Below, in pieces: positions 1 through 7,642 of a stretch of DNA of 64,000 nt; position 1 is the first letter of the stretch; each line of letters starts with the position of its first letter. The stretch comes from Hydrogenophaga sp040372165 (GTDB taxonomy: Bacteria; Pseudomonadota; Gammaproteobacteria; Burkholderiales; Burkholderiaceae_C), in the NCBI RefSeq assembly GCF_040372165.1, contig NZ_BAABWG010000004.1, positions 372,001 to 436,000 of the forward strand. Direction: 5' to 3'. The notes under the pieces are model-generated. The model was not told where the DNA came from and did not search any database. It saw only the letters and a list, made by a program, of their open reading frames with translations. Made by a program: the position numbers and the translations under genes.

Positions 1-990
1 TGCGTTGATGCTGCTCTGTACCTGCTGCCAGTTCTGGTTGCGCAGCGCCGAGCGAATCTTCCATTCCAGGTGATCTGTCGACATATGGCCCGGTGCGGAT
101 TTGCCAAACCAGTCCAGCGCTTCTGGCTGGCCGCGCTTGGCGCTCCACTTGGCCGCCACTGCCCAGGCCCACTGGAGCTGAGGCTCTGTGAGCTGGCTGC
201 GCCAGCGCAGCTTCTGCAGCTGGTCAATGGCCGCGTCGTTGTCACGGGCAGCGAGCCTGACCAGCGCCAGCGTCACCATCTCCTTGGTCTCGGCACGCAG
301 CGCGGTCAGTTTGCCGTCGAGGTATTTTTCCGGATCGTCGCCGATGGCTCCGACTTCTACTGTCTGGTCGGGGTGCAGCAGTCCGATCGCCTGTGTGACG
401 GCGTCATACTGACGAGCCTCCATGGCCAGTCTCGCACGGACCCAGACGTCTTCGGCGGAAAGCAGTTTGCGCTGCAGGAAATAGCCGGCGGCCATGCCGC
501 AGCCCTCGTCCTTGTCGCTTTGTGCATGCCAGAGGTCACGCACCTCGTCGGCCGCCGCATCGCCATCGGTCTCGCCACGCTGGTGTTCGAGCATGAGCGC
601 ATAGCAGCGGACCTGCGGATCGTCGTTCATGCGGAACTCAGGCAGCTCGGCGAGAAAATGGGTCCAGTCCTGCCGTCTTCCCAGCTCCAGCAACCAGTCG
701 TTGCGCAAGCGGTCCTGCCAGTACGTGCCCGGGTGCCGGTCAAGCACTGCCCGCACCTGCTCCTGCGTTGCACTCTGCAGCTTCAGCCGTGCCGCCCAGT
801 AGTCGGCCAGAGATGCAAGCGGGTGGTCCCGTACGAGATCCAGGCGCTGCTCGATGGCGGCAACATCCTGGCGATAGTACGCTTTGCGCATCTCCGTGAG
901 GGCTTCTTGCGCAGATTCCTTGGCATGGGCCACACTGCCGACGACGAACGCGGCCATAATGGTTGCCAGTTTGATGCTCACCAATTTCAT
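1..990 (-). CDS. slt: Slt-type soluble lytic murein transglycosylase, N-terminal part (runs off the left edge)
   Basis: The frame reads leftward from an ATG at 990 and stays open for 330 codons to the window edge, so the C-terminal catalytic part is missing. The first ~23 residues form a signal peptide (MKLVSIKLATIMAAFVVGSV then an AHA cleavage site), so the protein is periplasmic. What follows is the helical repeat region of Slt70-like enzymes (segments such as LRNDWLLELGRRQDW and WQDRL). Slt enzymes cleave peptidoglycan glycan strands to give 1,6-anhydro-muropeptides and help wall recycling and remodelling. The gene is divergent from the cyclo-ligase gene starting at 1000, with only 9 bp between start codons. 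Identity is fairly sure; the catalytic domain itself cannot be seen. Confidence 0.8.
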   Translation of the reverse strand, partial: MKLVSIKLATIMAAFVVGSVAHAKESAQEALTEMRKAYYRQDVAAIEQRLDLVRDHPLASLADYWAARLKLQSATQEQVRAVLDRHPGTYWQDRLRNDWLLELGRRQDWTHFLAELPEFRMNDDPQVRCYALMLEHQRGETDGDAAADEVRDLWHAQSDKDEGCGMAAGYFLQRKLLSAEDVWVRARLAMEARQYDAVTQAIGLLHPDQTVEVGAIGDDPEKYLDGKLTALRAETKEMVTLALVRLAARDNDAAIDQLQKLRWRSQLTEPQLQWAWAVAAKWSAKRGQPEALDWFGKSAPGHMSTDHLEWKIRSALRNQNWQQVQSSINA

Positions 991-999
991 ACGCAGATT

Positions 1000-1650
1000 A
1001 TGAACAACAAGGACAAGGGTTCCGGCGACAGCGCGTCATCTGCCTCTTCATCAAAAGGTGATGGCCCCAAGGGGGAGTGGCGAAAGCGCTTGATCGAGAA
1101 GCGGCAAGGTCTGGCCGACAGGGCTTTGCGCAACGACTTGTTGCAGCGTGTGATGCGCGTCTGGCTGATCAGCAGGCCGGACACGGTGATTGGCGCCTAC
1201 TGGCCCATCAAGGGCGAGTTCGATCCGCTTCCTGCCTTGTTTCGCTGGCAGGAAGCCGGTCTGGAGGAAGACGCACAAAGCGCCGCGCGCAACCGCCGCA
1301 TCGGTTTGCCTGTGGTCAACAAGATTGACAAGACCCTCACCTTCTACAGCTGGTACCCGGGCTGCCCGATGGAGGAAGACGCCTTCGGCATTCCCAAGCC
1401 CAAGGACACCGAAGTTGTCGAGCCCACTCTCATCTTTGTGCCCTGTGTCGGTTTCGGCCCGGGCGGCTATCGGCTTGGGTACGGTGGTGGCTTTTACGAC
1501 CGCACTCTGGCCAGCCTCCGGCCCAAGCCGTTCACAGTGGGCCTGGCTTACGACTTTGGCTACGTTCCGGACCTTGAACCCGAAATTCACGACGTGCCAC
1601 TGGACGCCATCCTGGCCGACACAGGCGTGATGTGGCCGGAGCGGCGCTGA
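1000..1650 (+). CDS. 5-formyltetrahydrofolate cyclo-ligase
   Basis: A 216-residue cytosolic enzyme that uses ATP to convert 5-formyl-THF to 5,10-methenyl-THF. The family signature is clear near the C-terminus: GFGPGGYRLGYGGGFYDR at residues 151-168, and the substrate-binding segment YWPIKGEFDP lies at 68-76. The frame is open upstream to position 70, but that part is antisense to slt and is not used; the ATG at 1000 gives the usual family length plus a ~25-residue Ser/Gly/Lys-rich N-terminal tail. It is divergent from slt with a 9-bp gap between starts, so the two promoters must overlap coding sequence. Confidence 0.93.
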   Translation: MNNKDKGSGDSASSASSSKGDGPKGEWRKRLIEKRQGLADRALRNDLLQRVMRVWLISRPDTVIGAYWPIKGEFDPLPALFRWQEAGLEEDAQSAARNRRIGLPVVNKIDKTLTFYSWYPGCPMEEDAFGIPKPKDTEVVEPTLIFVPCVGFGPGGYRLGYGGGFYDRTLASLRPKPFTVGLAYDFGYVPDLEPEIHDVPLDAILADTGVMWPERR

Positions 1651-1681
1651 CGCTGGCGAACGGGCGCCTGAGCCCTCTGCC

Positions 1682-2599
1682 TCAAGGGTGATCCGGGTTT
1701 GCATGCGAGCGCGCAATGCGTTGCTCGTGCCGGATCAGATAGACGCCGCTGGCCACAATGATGGCAGCACCCAACCAGGTGTAACCGTCCGGCAATGCCT
1801 GCCAGATCACCCAGTCCAGCCCCACACCCCAGGCCAGGGCGGAATACTCGAAAGGCGCCACTGCCGATGCCTTGCCGTGGCGGAAAGCGTCGGTGATGCT
1901 CAGCTGCCCCAGAAACCCGGTGATGGCCAGGCCCGTGAGAAGCCATCCATGCGCCGGCTTCACGGGCACCCAGGTCGGGTACGCCAGCAGGCCGCCCAGG
2001 AGCGATATGCAGGCCAGGGTGACCAGAACCATGCTCTCGCTGCTGTCCGTACGCCCCACCAGACGCGCTGTCACGGCTGAGATGGCGTAGCAGGTCGCGG
2101 CGCCAAGCACGGCCAGTCCCGCCATGAGTGCCGGCACATCGCTCAGCGCGGACGGCCCGGGTCTCAGGGCGACCATCACACCCAGAAAACCCACACCGAT
2201 GATCCACCAATGGGTGGCGGGCACCGCTTCCTTGAGGATGAGCACCGAAAAGACGGTGACCAGCAATGGCGCCACAAAGAACAGGGTGTACGCAGTGGAA
2301 AGCGGTAAGGTCTGCAGCGCGTAGGTAAACAGGAACAGCATGGGCACACCGATGGCGCCGCGCATGATCTGCAGCGGCCACCGGATGCGGCGCATCTGTT
2401 GCCACTGGCCACGCCAGGTGATCCACGCCACGATCAGCGGCAGTGCGACGATTCCGCGCAGCGCTGCGATCTGAATGAACGGGTAGCTGGCGGTGAGCTC
2501 CTTGAGCACGGCATCCATCAGCGAAAACCACAGCATGGCCGAGAGCATGGCAACGATGCCGCGTGTATTGCCGGTCAGGGACGCAGGAAATGCAGTCAT
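1682..2599 (-). CDS. EamA/DMT-family inner-membrane transporter
   Basis: A 305-residue protein with about ten hydrophobic segments arranged as two five-helix EamA repeats (for example GIVAMLSAMLWFSLMDAVL near the start and a second repeat starting near ALMAGLAVLGAATCYAIS). Drug/metabolite transporters of this type export amino acids or other small metabolites; the substrate cannot be read from sequence. I chose the ATG at 2599 (MTAFPASL...) because a longer open frame to 2728 adds a non-membrane tail overlapping the end of the upstream LysR gene. It lies 76 bp downstream of that LysR gene on the same strand and may share its transcript. Confidence 0.85.
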   Translation of the reverse strand: MTAFPASLTGNTRGIVAMLSAMLWFSLMDAVLKELTASYPFIQIAALRGIVALPLIVAWITWRGQWQQMRRIRWPLQIMRGAIGVPMLFLFTYALQTLPLSTAYTLFFVAPLLVTVFSVLILKEAVPATHWWIIGVGFLGVMVALRPGPSALSDVPALMAGLAVLGAATCYAISAVTARLVGRTDSSESMVLVTLACISLLGGLLAYPTWVPVKPAHGWLLTGLAITGFLGQLSITDAFRHGKASAVAPFEYSALAWGVGLDWVIWQALPDGYTWLGAAIIVASGVYLIRHEQRIARSHANPDHP

Positions 2600-2675
2600 G
2601 CGGATGCAGGATGGAACAAGGCAGAAAGAAGCGAAAAAGCGAAGGTGCGAAGAAGCAAAGAAGAAAGCGGTGACG

Positions 2676-3710
2676 TCAGTCGATGTGGTCGACAGTGTCC
2701 GGATCAGGGACATCGCCAATGGCTTCACGCGTCAAGCCTGCCTGGGTCCGCATCCAGTCGCAAAACGCCTTGACTTCGGGGCGTTGCAGGCTGCGCTGGG
2801 TCGGGATCATCCAGTAGGCCAGCGGGGAGTTCACGCGGGTGTGTGGCAGTGGCTCTATCAGGTCGCCGTTGGCAAGGCTCTCTGCCACCAGCGGCAGGCG
2901 TGCCAGCGCCATGCCTTGCCCGGTCAGGGCTGCCTGAACAATCTGGTGGGCGTAGTTGAGGTAGAGCCACCGCTTGGGCGACAACTTGCTCTTGCTGCGC
3001 TGGCGGCTGCCCTTGCCAGCCGTTTTGTCGGCATCCTTGTCTGAGGCAAACTCGTCGATCCAACGCTGCCATGAAAGCCACTCCAGCACGCGAGTGCGGT
3101 ACGCATCTCCGGCCTCAATGAGGGTGACCTTGGCCAGGTCTTCCACTTTCTCGATCGCGGTTTCGCGCAACAACCAGGGACTGGCCACCGGGGTCAGTTG
3201 CTCGCCAAACAAGCGCACCGCTCCTTGGGGGACATTCTCCGGAATGGTGTAACGCAAAGCCACATCCACGTCGGCCGTGGCCAGATCCACTGCCGAATCG
3301 GAGGCGTCGATGCGCAGATCGATGTCGGGGTGCTCCCGCTGGAACATCTCGAGCCTGGGGATCAGCCACATGGACGCAAAAGATGCCCAGGTGGTGATGG
3401 CAACGCTTCGTCTGCCCGCGCTTTGCCGAATCTGGTTGACCGCTGTATCCACCCGCTCCAGCGACCAGCCCACGGCACGCAGCAGCAGCACACCGGCTGA
3501 CGTGAGCTCGACTGACCGGGTGTGCCTGAGAAACAGTGGCGAACCCACCTCGTCTTCCAGTGACTGGATTTGCCGGCTGACGGCGCTTTGCGTCAGGGCC
3601 AGCTCTTCGGCAGCGGCCCGGAAGTTCAGATGGCGGGCAACTGCTTCAAACGCGCGCAAGTGGCCCGCGCCGATGGGGCGGGTGCGTGGGTGGTAGTTGG
3701 GCAGGCTCAT
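2676..3710 (-). CDS. LysR-family transcriptional regulator
   Basis: A 344-residue regulator. The N-terminus carries the LysR winged helix-turn-helix (about residues 17-76: LRAFEAVARHLNFRAAAEEL, then ALTQSAVSRQIQSLEDE), followed by a GcvA-like periplasmic-binding-fold effector domain. It has a Lys/Ser/Arg-rich insertion near residues 225-240 that is not typical of the family. It is divergent from the DUF2917 gene at 3823, so the 112-bp gap between them probably holds its operator. Targets may be the divergent gene and the downstream transporter; this is inferred from position. Confidence 0.92.
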   Translation of the reverse strand: MSLPNYHPRTRPIGAGHLRAFEAVARHLNFRAAAEELALTQSAVSRQIQSLEDEVGSPLFLRHTRSVELTSAGVLLLRAVGWSLERVDTAVNQIRQSAGRRSVAITTWASFASMWLIPRLEMFQREHPDIDLRIDASDSAVDLATADVDVALRYTIPENVPQGAVRLFGEQLTPVASPWLLRETAIEKVEDLAKVTLIEAGDAYRTRVLEWLSWQRWIDEFASDKDADKTAGKGSRQRSKSKLSPKRWLYLNYAHQIVQAALTGQGMALARLPLVAESLANGDLIEPLPHTRVNSPLAYWMIPTQRSLQRPEVKAFCDWMRTQAGLTREAIGDVPDPDTVDHID

Positions 3711-3720
3711 GGCTGGAAAT

Positions 3721-3738
3721 CAATTGATGCATGAATTG
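3721..3738. promoter_or_regulatory. Inverted repeat between LysR gene and DUF2917 gene
   Basis: CAATT-N8-AATTG (arms 3721-3725 and 3734-3738) lies 11 bp upstream of the LysR start codon in the divergent intergenic region. It fits the size of a LysR half-site pair, but binding is inferred only from position and symmetry. Confidence 0.4.
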
Positions 3739-3822
3739 AATCAAATGTGCTCACCGTTTTCATTGGACGGTATAGCGCCGTAGACCGATGATACGCCTAC
3801 ACCAAGACAAAAGGAGTTCATC

Positions 3823-4335
3823 ATGTTGTCACAATTCATGCACGGTCAGTATCAGATTGATGCGATTTCGGCATCAAAGTCCATCACGCCCACCGGCTGG
3901 AAGGTCATGCCGGGTCACACCATCCACCTGCGTCCGTCCATGGCCGGACAACTCCGGGTTCGCCATGGCGTTGCCTGGGTCACCGTCTCCGGTCGCAAGC
4001 TGGGCCAGCCTCTGCCTTCAGACCAGTTCCTGGCTGCCGGTGATTTGCTGGATGTCCCGGCGGGTGCCAGTGTGGTCGCTGAGGCCATGGTGGTCGCAGG
4101 TCGCGGCAGCGAAGCCATGGTGTTCGACTGGGAAAACAAGGTGGCTCGCCGCACTTCCCCGTCCGGCTCACGGCTTCAGCGCGAAGTGGTGACCCCCGCC
4201 CGCGATTTTGTCGGTGCGCTCGGTGATGCAGGCATGGCGCTGATGAGCCTGGTCGCAGGTGTGGTGGGGCTGGTCGACTGGATCTGGCCTGACAGCGGCA
4301 GAAGCCGCCATCCCCTCGAAATGAACCAGCCTTGA
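3823..4335 (+). CDS. DUF2917 domain protein
   Basis: A 170-residue protein with the DUF2917 beta-rich, cupin-like domain in the first ~110 residues (MPGHTIHLRPSMAGQLRVRH, then GVAWVTVSG and GDLLDVPAGASVV). The function of DUF2917 is not known; members are common in Burkholderiales, often beside LysR genes, as here. The start at 3823 is preceded by AAGGAG at 3811, well spaced. It is divergent from the LysR gene at 3710 and may be its target. The C-terminal ~50 residues include a hydrophobic segment (GMALMSLVAGVVGLVDWIW) that could associate with the membrane. Confidence 0.8.
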   Translation: MLSQFMHGQYQIDAISASKSITPTGWKVMPGHTIHLRPSMAGQLRVRHGVAWVTVSGRKLGQPLPSDQFLAAGDLLDVPAGASVVAEAMVVAGRGSEAMVFDWENKVARRTSPSGSRLQREVVTPARDFVGALGDAGMALMSLVAGVVGLVDWIWPDSGRSRHPLEMNQP

Positions 4336-4353
4336 GAGTAACAAAGGCAGTCC

Positions 4354-4821
4354 CTAGCGCGCCGCCTTCTCCTTGCCCGTGGTCTTCTTTGGGGGCGCCT
4401 GCTTGTCAGGCGCCTTTTCGCGTGTGCTCGTCCTGGCATTTGCCACGGTCTTGCGCTTCCTGGCTGCCGGCTTGGCCCGTGCGGCTACCGCTGCTTCCAG
4501 GGCCAACCGCGCCCAGGGCAGCATCAGGGCGGGCGATTCCATGGCTTCTTCAGGCGCGGTGTAGTAGTTCATGGAGAGCACCCTGTTGTCCTTGGTCTCG
4601 TACACAAAGCGCTGGCAGCCAGCAGCCAGCCATCGCGTTTCTGTGTCCTCGTTGCCCTTCAGGTACAGCACATCGCGCGAAATCACGGCCAGCGTCATGC
4701 CGTCTATCGACAGGCTCCAGCCGCCAAACATGCGTTTGGCCGCGCAGGGGCCCAGGCCACTGAGCAATTCGCGGGCGTGCTCTACAAAAGGGTCGGTACG
4801 GGGTGCTGTTCGGGTTGCCAT
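4354..4821 (-). CDS. TfoX N-terminal domain protein
   Basis: A 155-residue protein with a TfoX_N domain in residues ~10-105 (LGPCAAKRMFGGWSLSIDGM, then LAVISRDVLYLK). In Haemophilus TfoX/Sxy is a competence regulator; short stand-alone TfoX_N proteins like this one are common and mostly uncharacterised. The last ~45 residues are a Lys/Ala/Arg-rich low-complexity tail, which may bind nucleic acid. I chose the ATG at 4821 (MATRTAPRTDPF); the frame runs further upstream to 5253 but only across the next, divergent gene. Confidence 0.8.
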   Translation of the reverse strand: MATRTAPRTDPFVEHARELLSGLGPCAAKRMFGGWSLSIDGMTLAVISRDVLYLKGNEDTETRWLAAGCQRFVYETKDNRVLSMNYYTAPEEAMESPALMLPWARLALEAAVAARAKPAARKRKTVANARTSTREKAPDKQAPPKKTTGKEKAAR

Positions 4822-5010
4822 GCCCGCACAATAGACGAACACCTGCGAACCGTCCACAGGTGTTTTGCGCCACACACCGACAGCTGCGTAAGGGTATTGA
4901 AATTCCTTATTAGGAAATGGATTACGTTTAGGTAAAATTTGGTGATGGGTCTTGCCGGTGACGCTGGCGAGGCTTTTACAACGCATTTCCCACATGAACC
5001 GGAGACCTGC

Positions 5011-5991
5011 ATGAGCAAAGCCTTCGCGTCCCAGGCAGACCTGGACGACAAGAACATCACTTTCGAGCAACTCAGCGAGCACTGCTGGGCCTATACCGCT
5101 GAAGGCGACCCGAACTCCGGCGTCATCATCGGCGAGAAGTACATCCTGGTCAGCGACACCACCGCCACGCCGGCCATGGCCCAGGACCTGATTGCCAAGA
5201 TCCGCACCGTCTCGGACAAGCCCATCAAATATGTGCTGCTCACGCACTACCACGCCGTTCGCGTGCTCGGTGCCAGCGCTTATGTGGCTGAGGGTGCCAC
5301 CGAGGTCATCGCCAGCCGCGGCACTTATGAGCTGATTGAAGAGCGCGGCGCGCAGGACATGAAGAGCGAGATGGAGCGCTTTCCGCGCCTTTTCCGTGGC
5401 GCAGAGACCGTGCCCGGCCTGACCTGGCCGACCATGGTGGTGGGCGACGGCAAGCCCGGCCGCCAGGGTTCATTGGAAATCGATCTGGGTGGCGTGAAAG
5501 TGCAGATCTGGCATCCGGGCCCGGGCCACACCAAGGGCGACACCATCGCCTGGGTGGAAAGCGAGAAGGTGCTCTACAGCGGTGACCTAGTCGAGTACGA
5601 AGCCGGCGTTTACACCGGTGACGCCCAGCTCGAAGAGTGGCCCGCCACCCTGGACGCGCTGCGCGACCTCAAGCCCGAGTACATCGTGCCGGGCCGGGGC
5701 GAAGCCATGAAGGGCAATGACAACGTCAACAAGGCGCTGGACTACACCAAGCGCTGGGTCACGACCCTGTTCCAGGCCGGCAAGGATGCAGTGGCTGGCA
5801 ACATGGACCTCAAGGCTGCCATGGCGCATGCCCGCAAGAGCATGGATCCTGTCTTTGGCCATGTGTTCATTTACGAGCACTGCCTTCCGTTCGACGTGAC
5901 CCGCGCTTTCGATGAGGCGTCCGGCATCAAGCACCCCCGTATCTGGACCGCCGAGCGCGACAAGGAAATGTGGGACGCGCTGCAAGGCTGA
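5011..5991 (+). CDS. MBL-fold metallo-hydrolase with altered first metal motif
   Basis: A 326-residue metallo-beta-lactamase-fold protein. The start at 5011 has GGAG at 5001; a longer open frame exists from 4939 but its extra residues are not MBL-like. Metal motifs: the first is THYHAVR (H79, H81), which keeps two His but lacks the Asp and third His of the usual HxHxDH; the second is GPGHTKGDT and the third YSGDLVE, both normal. A downstream helix region contains EHCLPFD. The substrate is unknown. Loss of the DH pair may mean one metal site is changed. A strong bidirectional terminator follows at 6023. Confidence 0.8.
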   Translation: MSKAFASQADLDDKNITFEQLSEHCWAYTAEGDPNSGVIIGEKYILVSDTTATPAMAQDLIAKIRTVSDKPIKYVLLTHYHAVRVLGASAYVAEGATEVIASRGTYELIEERGAQDMKSEMERFPRLFRGAETVPGLTWPTMVVGDGKPGRQGSLEIDLGGVKVQIWHPGPGHTKGDTIAWVESEKVLYSGDLVEYEAGVYTGDAQLEEWPATLDALRDLKPEYIVPGRGEAMKGNDNVNKALDYTKRWVTTLFQAGKDAVAGNMDLKAAMAHARKSMDPVFGHVFIYEHCLPFDVTRAFDEASGIKHPRIWTAERDKEMWDALQG

Positions 5992-6022
5992 CCGGCTCAA
6001 GCGCCGCGCTGTATCACGGCAC

Positions 6023-6052
6023 AAAAAAAGCCCCGCACTGGCGGGGCTTTTT
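6023..6052. terminator. Bidirectional intrinsic terminator after the MBL gene
   Basis: A 10-bp perfect stem AAAGCCCCGC / GCGGGGCTTT with loop ACTG is flanked by an A-run on the left and a T-run on the right. It sits between the converging MBL gene (+) and the PKD lipoprotein gene (-) and can stop both. Confidence 0.92.
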
Positions 6053-6081
6053 CGTGGCTTCGTCGGCTCAGTGGATCGGAC

Positions 6082-6555
6082 TCACTTGGGCAGCACCAGA
6101 TCGTCCTGATCATCGCTGGTATCAGTGTCGTCTTCCGAGTCCATCGAGTCGTCGTCAGACGTGGATGTGTCGTCGTTGGAGCTGTCGGTTGAGCTGCCCG
6201 TCGTGGACGACGAACCGATGCGCACCGTGATGTTCTCGGATGCCGAGCCTTCGCGACCCGCGGTGTCGGTCACCGTGAGCGTGACGCGGTAGCTTCCGGC
6301 CGAGGTGTAGGTGTGGGTCACCGTGGAGCCACGGGCGGTGGCGCCATCGCCAAAGCTCCAGCGATACGTCTTGACCGTGTTGTCAGACGGGTAGTTCGAC
6401 AGAATCGTCTCCGTGCCGTCAAAGGACACGGGCTCATTCGCATAGACCGTGGTGGGTGAGTAGGTGATGACGGGGATCGGTTCGCAGGCTGCGAGCAAGA
6501 CCAGCACGCATGCGGCCGCTAGCCAACGCCAGGCGTTCACAACAATGGACTTCAT
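6082..6555 (-). CDS. PKD-domain lipoprotein with acidic Ser/Asp tail
   Basis: A 157-residue exported lipoprotein. The ATG at 6555 is preceded by GGAGAGG at good spacing. The N-terminus has a signal peptide ending in the lipobox LLAAC. A single PKD (immunoglobulin-like) domain follows, with TYRWSFGDGATARGSTVTHT and YRVTLTVTDTAG as its hallmarks. The last ~45 residues are almost only Ser, Thr, Asp and Glu (for example DDTSTSDDDSMDSEDD), a flexible and very acidic tail. PKD domains mediate protein or glycan contacts at cell surfaces; the partner is unknown. It converges with the MBL gene and shares its terminator. Confidence 0.82.
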   Translation of the reverse strand: MKSIVVNAWRWLAAACVLVLLAACEPIPVITYSPTTVYANEPVSFDGTETILSNYPSDNTVKTYRWSFGDGATARGSTVTHTYTSAGSYRVTLTVTDTAGREGSASENITVRIGSSSTTGSSTDSSNDDTSTSDDDSMDSEDDTDTSDDQDDLVLPK

Positions 6556-6686
6556 GGAGCGGGCCTCTCCTGTAGTGGCATTCATCGCACCTAGTTTAGC
6601 AAGCGGGGGTGTGGCCAAGCCCCGAATTTGACCGGTATTTGACCGTCTGTCGTGCGATCGGGACACCAGGGCGCTGCATCGGCCCT

Positions 6687-7616
6687 TCAATCCCGTGGCA
6701 GGAAGTCCCGAAGTGACATTTCGTAAGACTGAAGCACCTGGACGCCGTGCTGGCGTTGCTCGGCGCTGGCATGGCGATGCACTTGCGCAAACTGCTCGCA
6801 CCCTTGCCGGATCAAGGTGTTGGCGTAGGCCTGATAGCCCGGTGTGGGCGAGTGCCAGGCCTGTGCGAACCACTGGCGCAACAGGCTGACCGCCTGGGCC
6901 TCGCCGTCCGGAGTGCGTGGCAGTGCCATGACCTGCCGAAACACGTCGCGCAGTGCCTCCTGCCGGCGCACTCTTTCATCGTAGGAGCGCTGTGCATCAA
7001 AAGACGAGCGCAAAACCTCTTCCTTGAGCGTCCGGGTCTGTTGCGCGTTGAGTGGTCCGTAGAGGCGTTCGTACCGTTCAGTCAGGCGCTCCAGGTGCCG
7101 CTCGGCACGCTCTTTGGCGCTGCCTTGTAGCGTCCGCTCGGCGTATTCCTCATTGCTGCGCGCCTGGTGTTTCTTCAGGTGGGCGATCTGGGCTGGCGTC
7201 AGCGTCTGCACCAGCCGGGCCAGGGCGGGGCTGATGTGTGTGGTGAAACCTTCCATGGCGCCTCGCACCTGGGCAAACTCCGCGCAGGCTTGAGTGGCAT
7301 CCAGATCGGACATCGCCATGGTTTGCCACCGGTCCAGCGTCCCGAGGTAGCGGGGCAGCTCCTGGCGGCGATGCCACTCGTAAATGGTGTCCAGCTCGCG
7401 GCGCACCTGAGTGCTCTGGGCATCGTTGAGGTCCAGCTGCGCATCCAGCCACCAGTACAGCGCCGTGGTGCTTTGGCGGTAGGCCAGCCCGACAGCACTG
7501 CAGGCCACCAGCAGTGTTGCTGTGGCGAACAGCACCAGAGAGCGGGCAGCGGCTTGCCAGCCGGGGATAATGCAGGGCAGTACACGTAGCATGCGAGACA
7601 TATGCATGGTGTTCAT
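6687..7616 (-). CDS. DUF6279 family lipoprotein
   Basis: A 309-residue exported protein. It has a signal peptide with lipobox LLVACS near residue 39, then a long, charged, mostly helical region typical of DUF6279 (YWWLDAQLDLNDAQ near the start of the mature protein, later LTPAQIAHLKKHQ and GPLNAQQTRTLKEEVL). Members are probably periplasmic lipoproteins of unknown role. Several in-frame start codons exist in the first 15 residues; the ATG at 7616 is one possibility and those at 7604 and 7595 are alternatives. It is divergent from glmU (start 7643), 26 bp apart. Confidence 0.8.
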   Translation of the reverse strand: MNTMHMSRMLRVLPCIIPGWQAAARSLVLFATATLLVACSAVGLAYRQSTTALYWWLDAQLDLNDAQSTQVRRELDTIYEWHRRQELPRYLGTLDRWQTMAMSDLDATQACAEFAQVRGAMEGFTTHISPALARLVQTLTPAQIAHLKKHQARSNEEYAERTLQGSAKERAERHLERLTERYERLYGPLNAQQTRTLKEEVLRSSFDAQRSYDERVRRQEALRDVFRQVMALPRTPDGEAQAVSLLRQWFAQAWHSPTPGYQAYANTLIRQGCEQFAQVHRHASAEQRQHGVQVLQSYEMSLRDFLPRD

Positions 7617-7642
7617 TGTGAAGCACCCCTGGAGGTATTTGA

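Noticed and set aside
70..999. Upstream extension of the cyclo-ligase frame
   Set aside because: This part is antisense to the slt gene, whose signal peptide and repeats are clear; the real start is at 1000.
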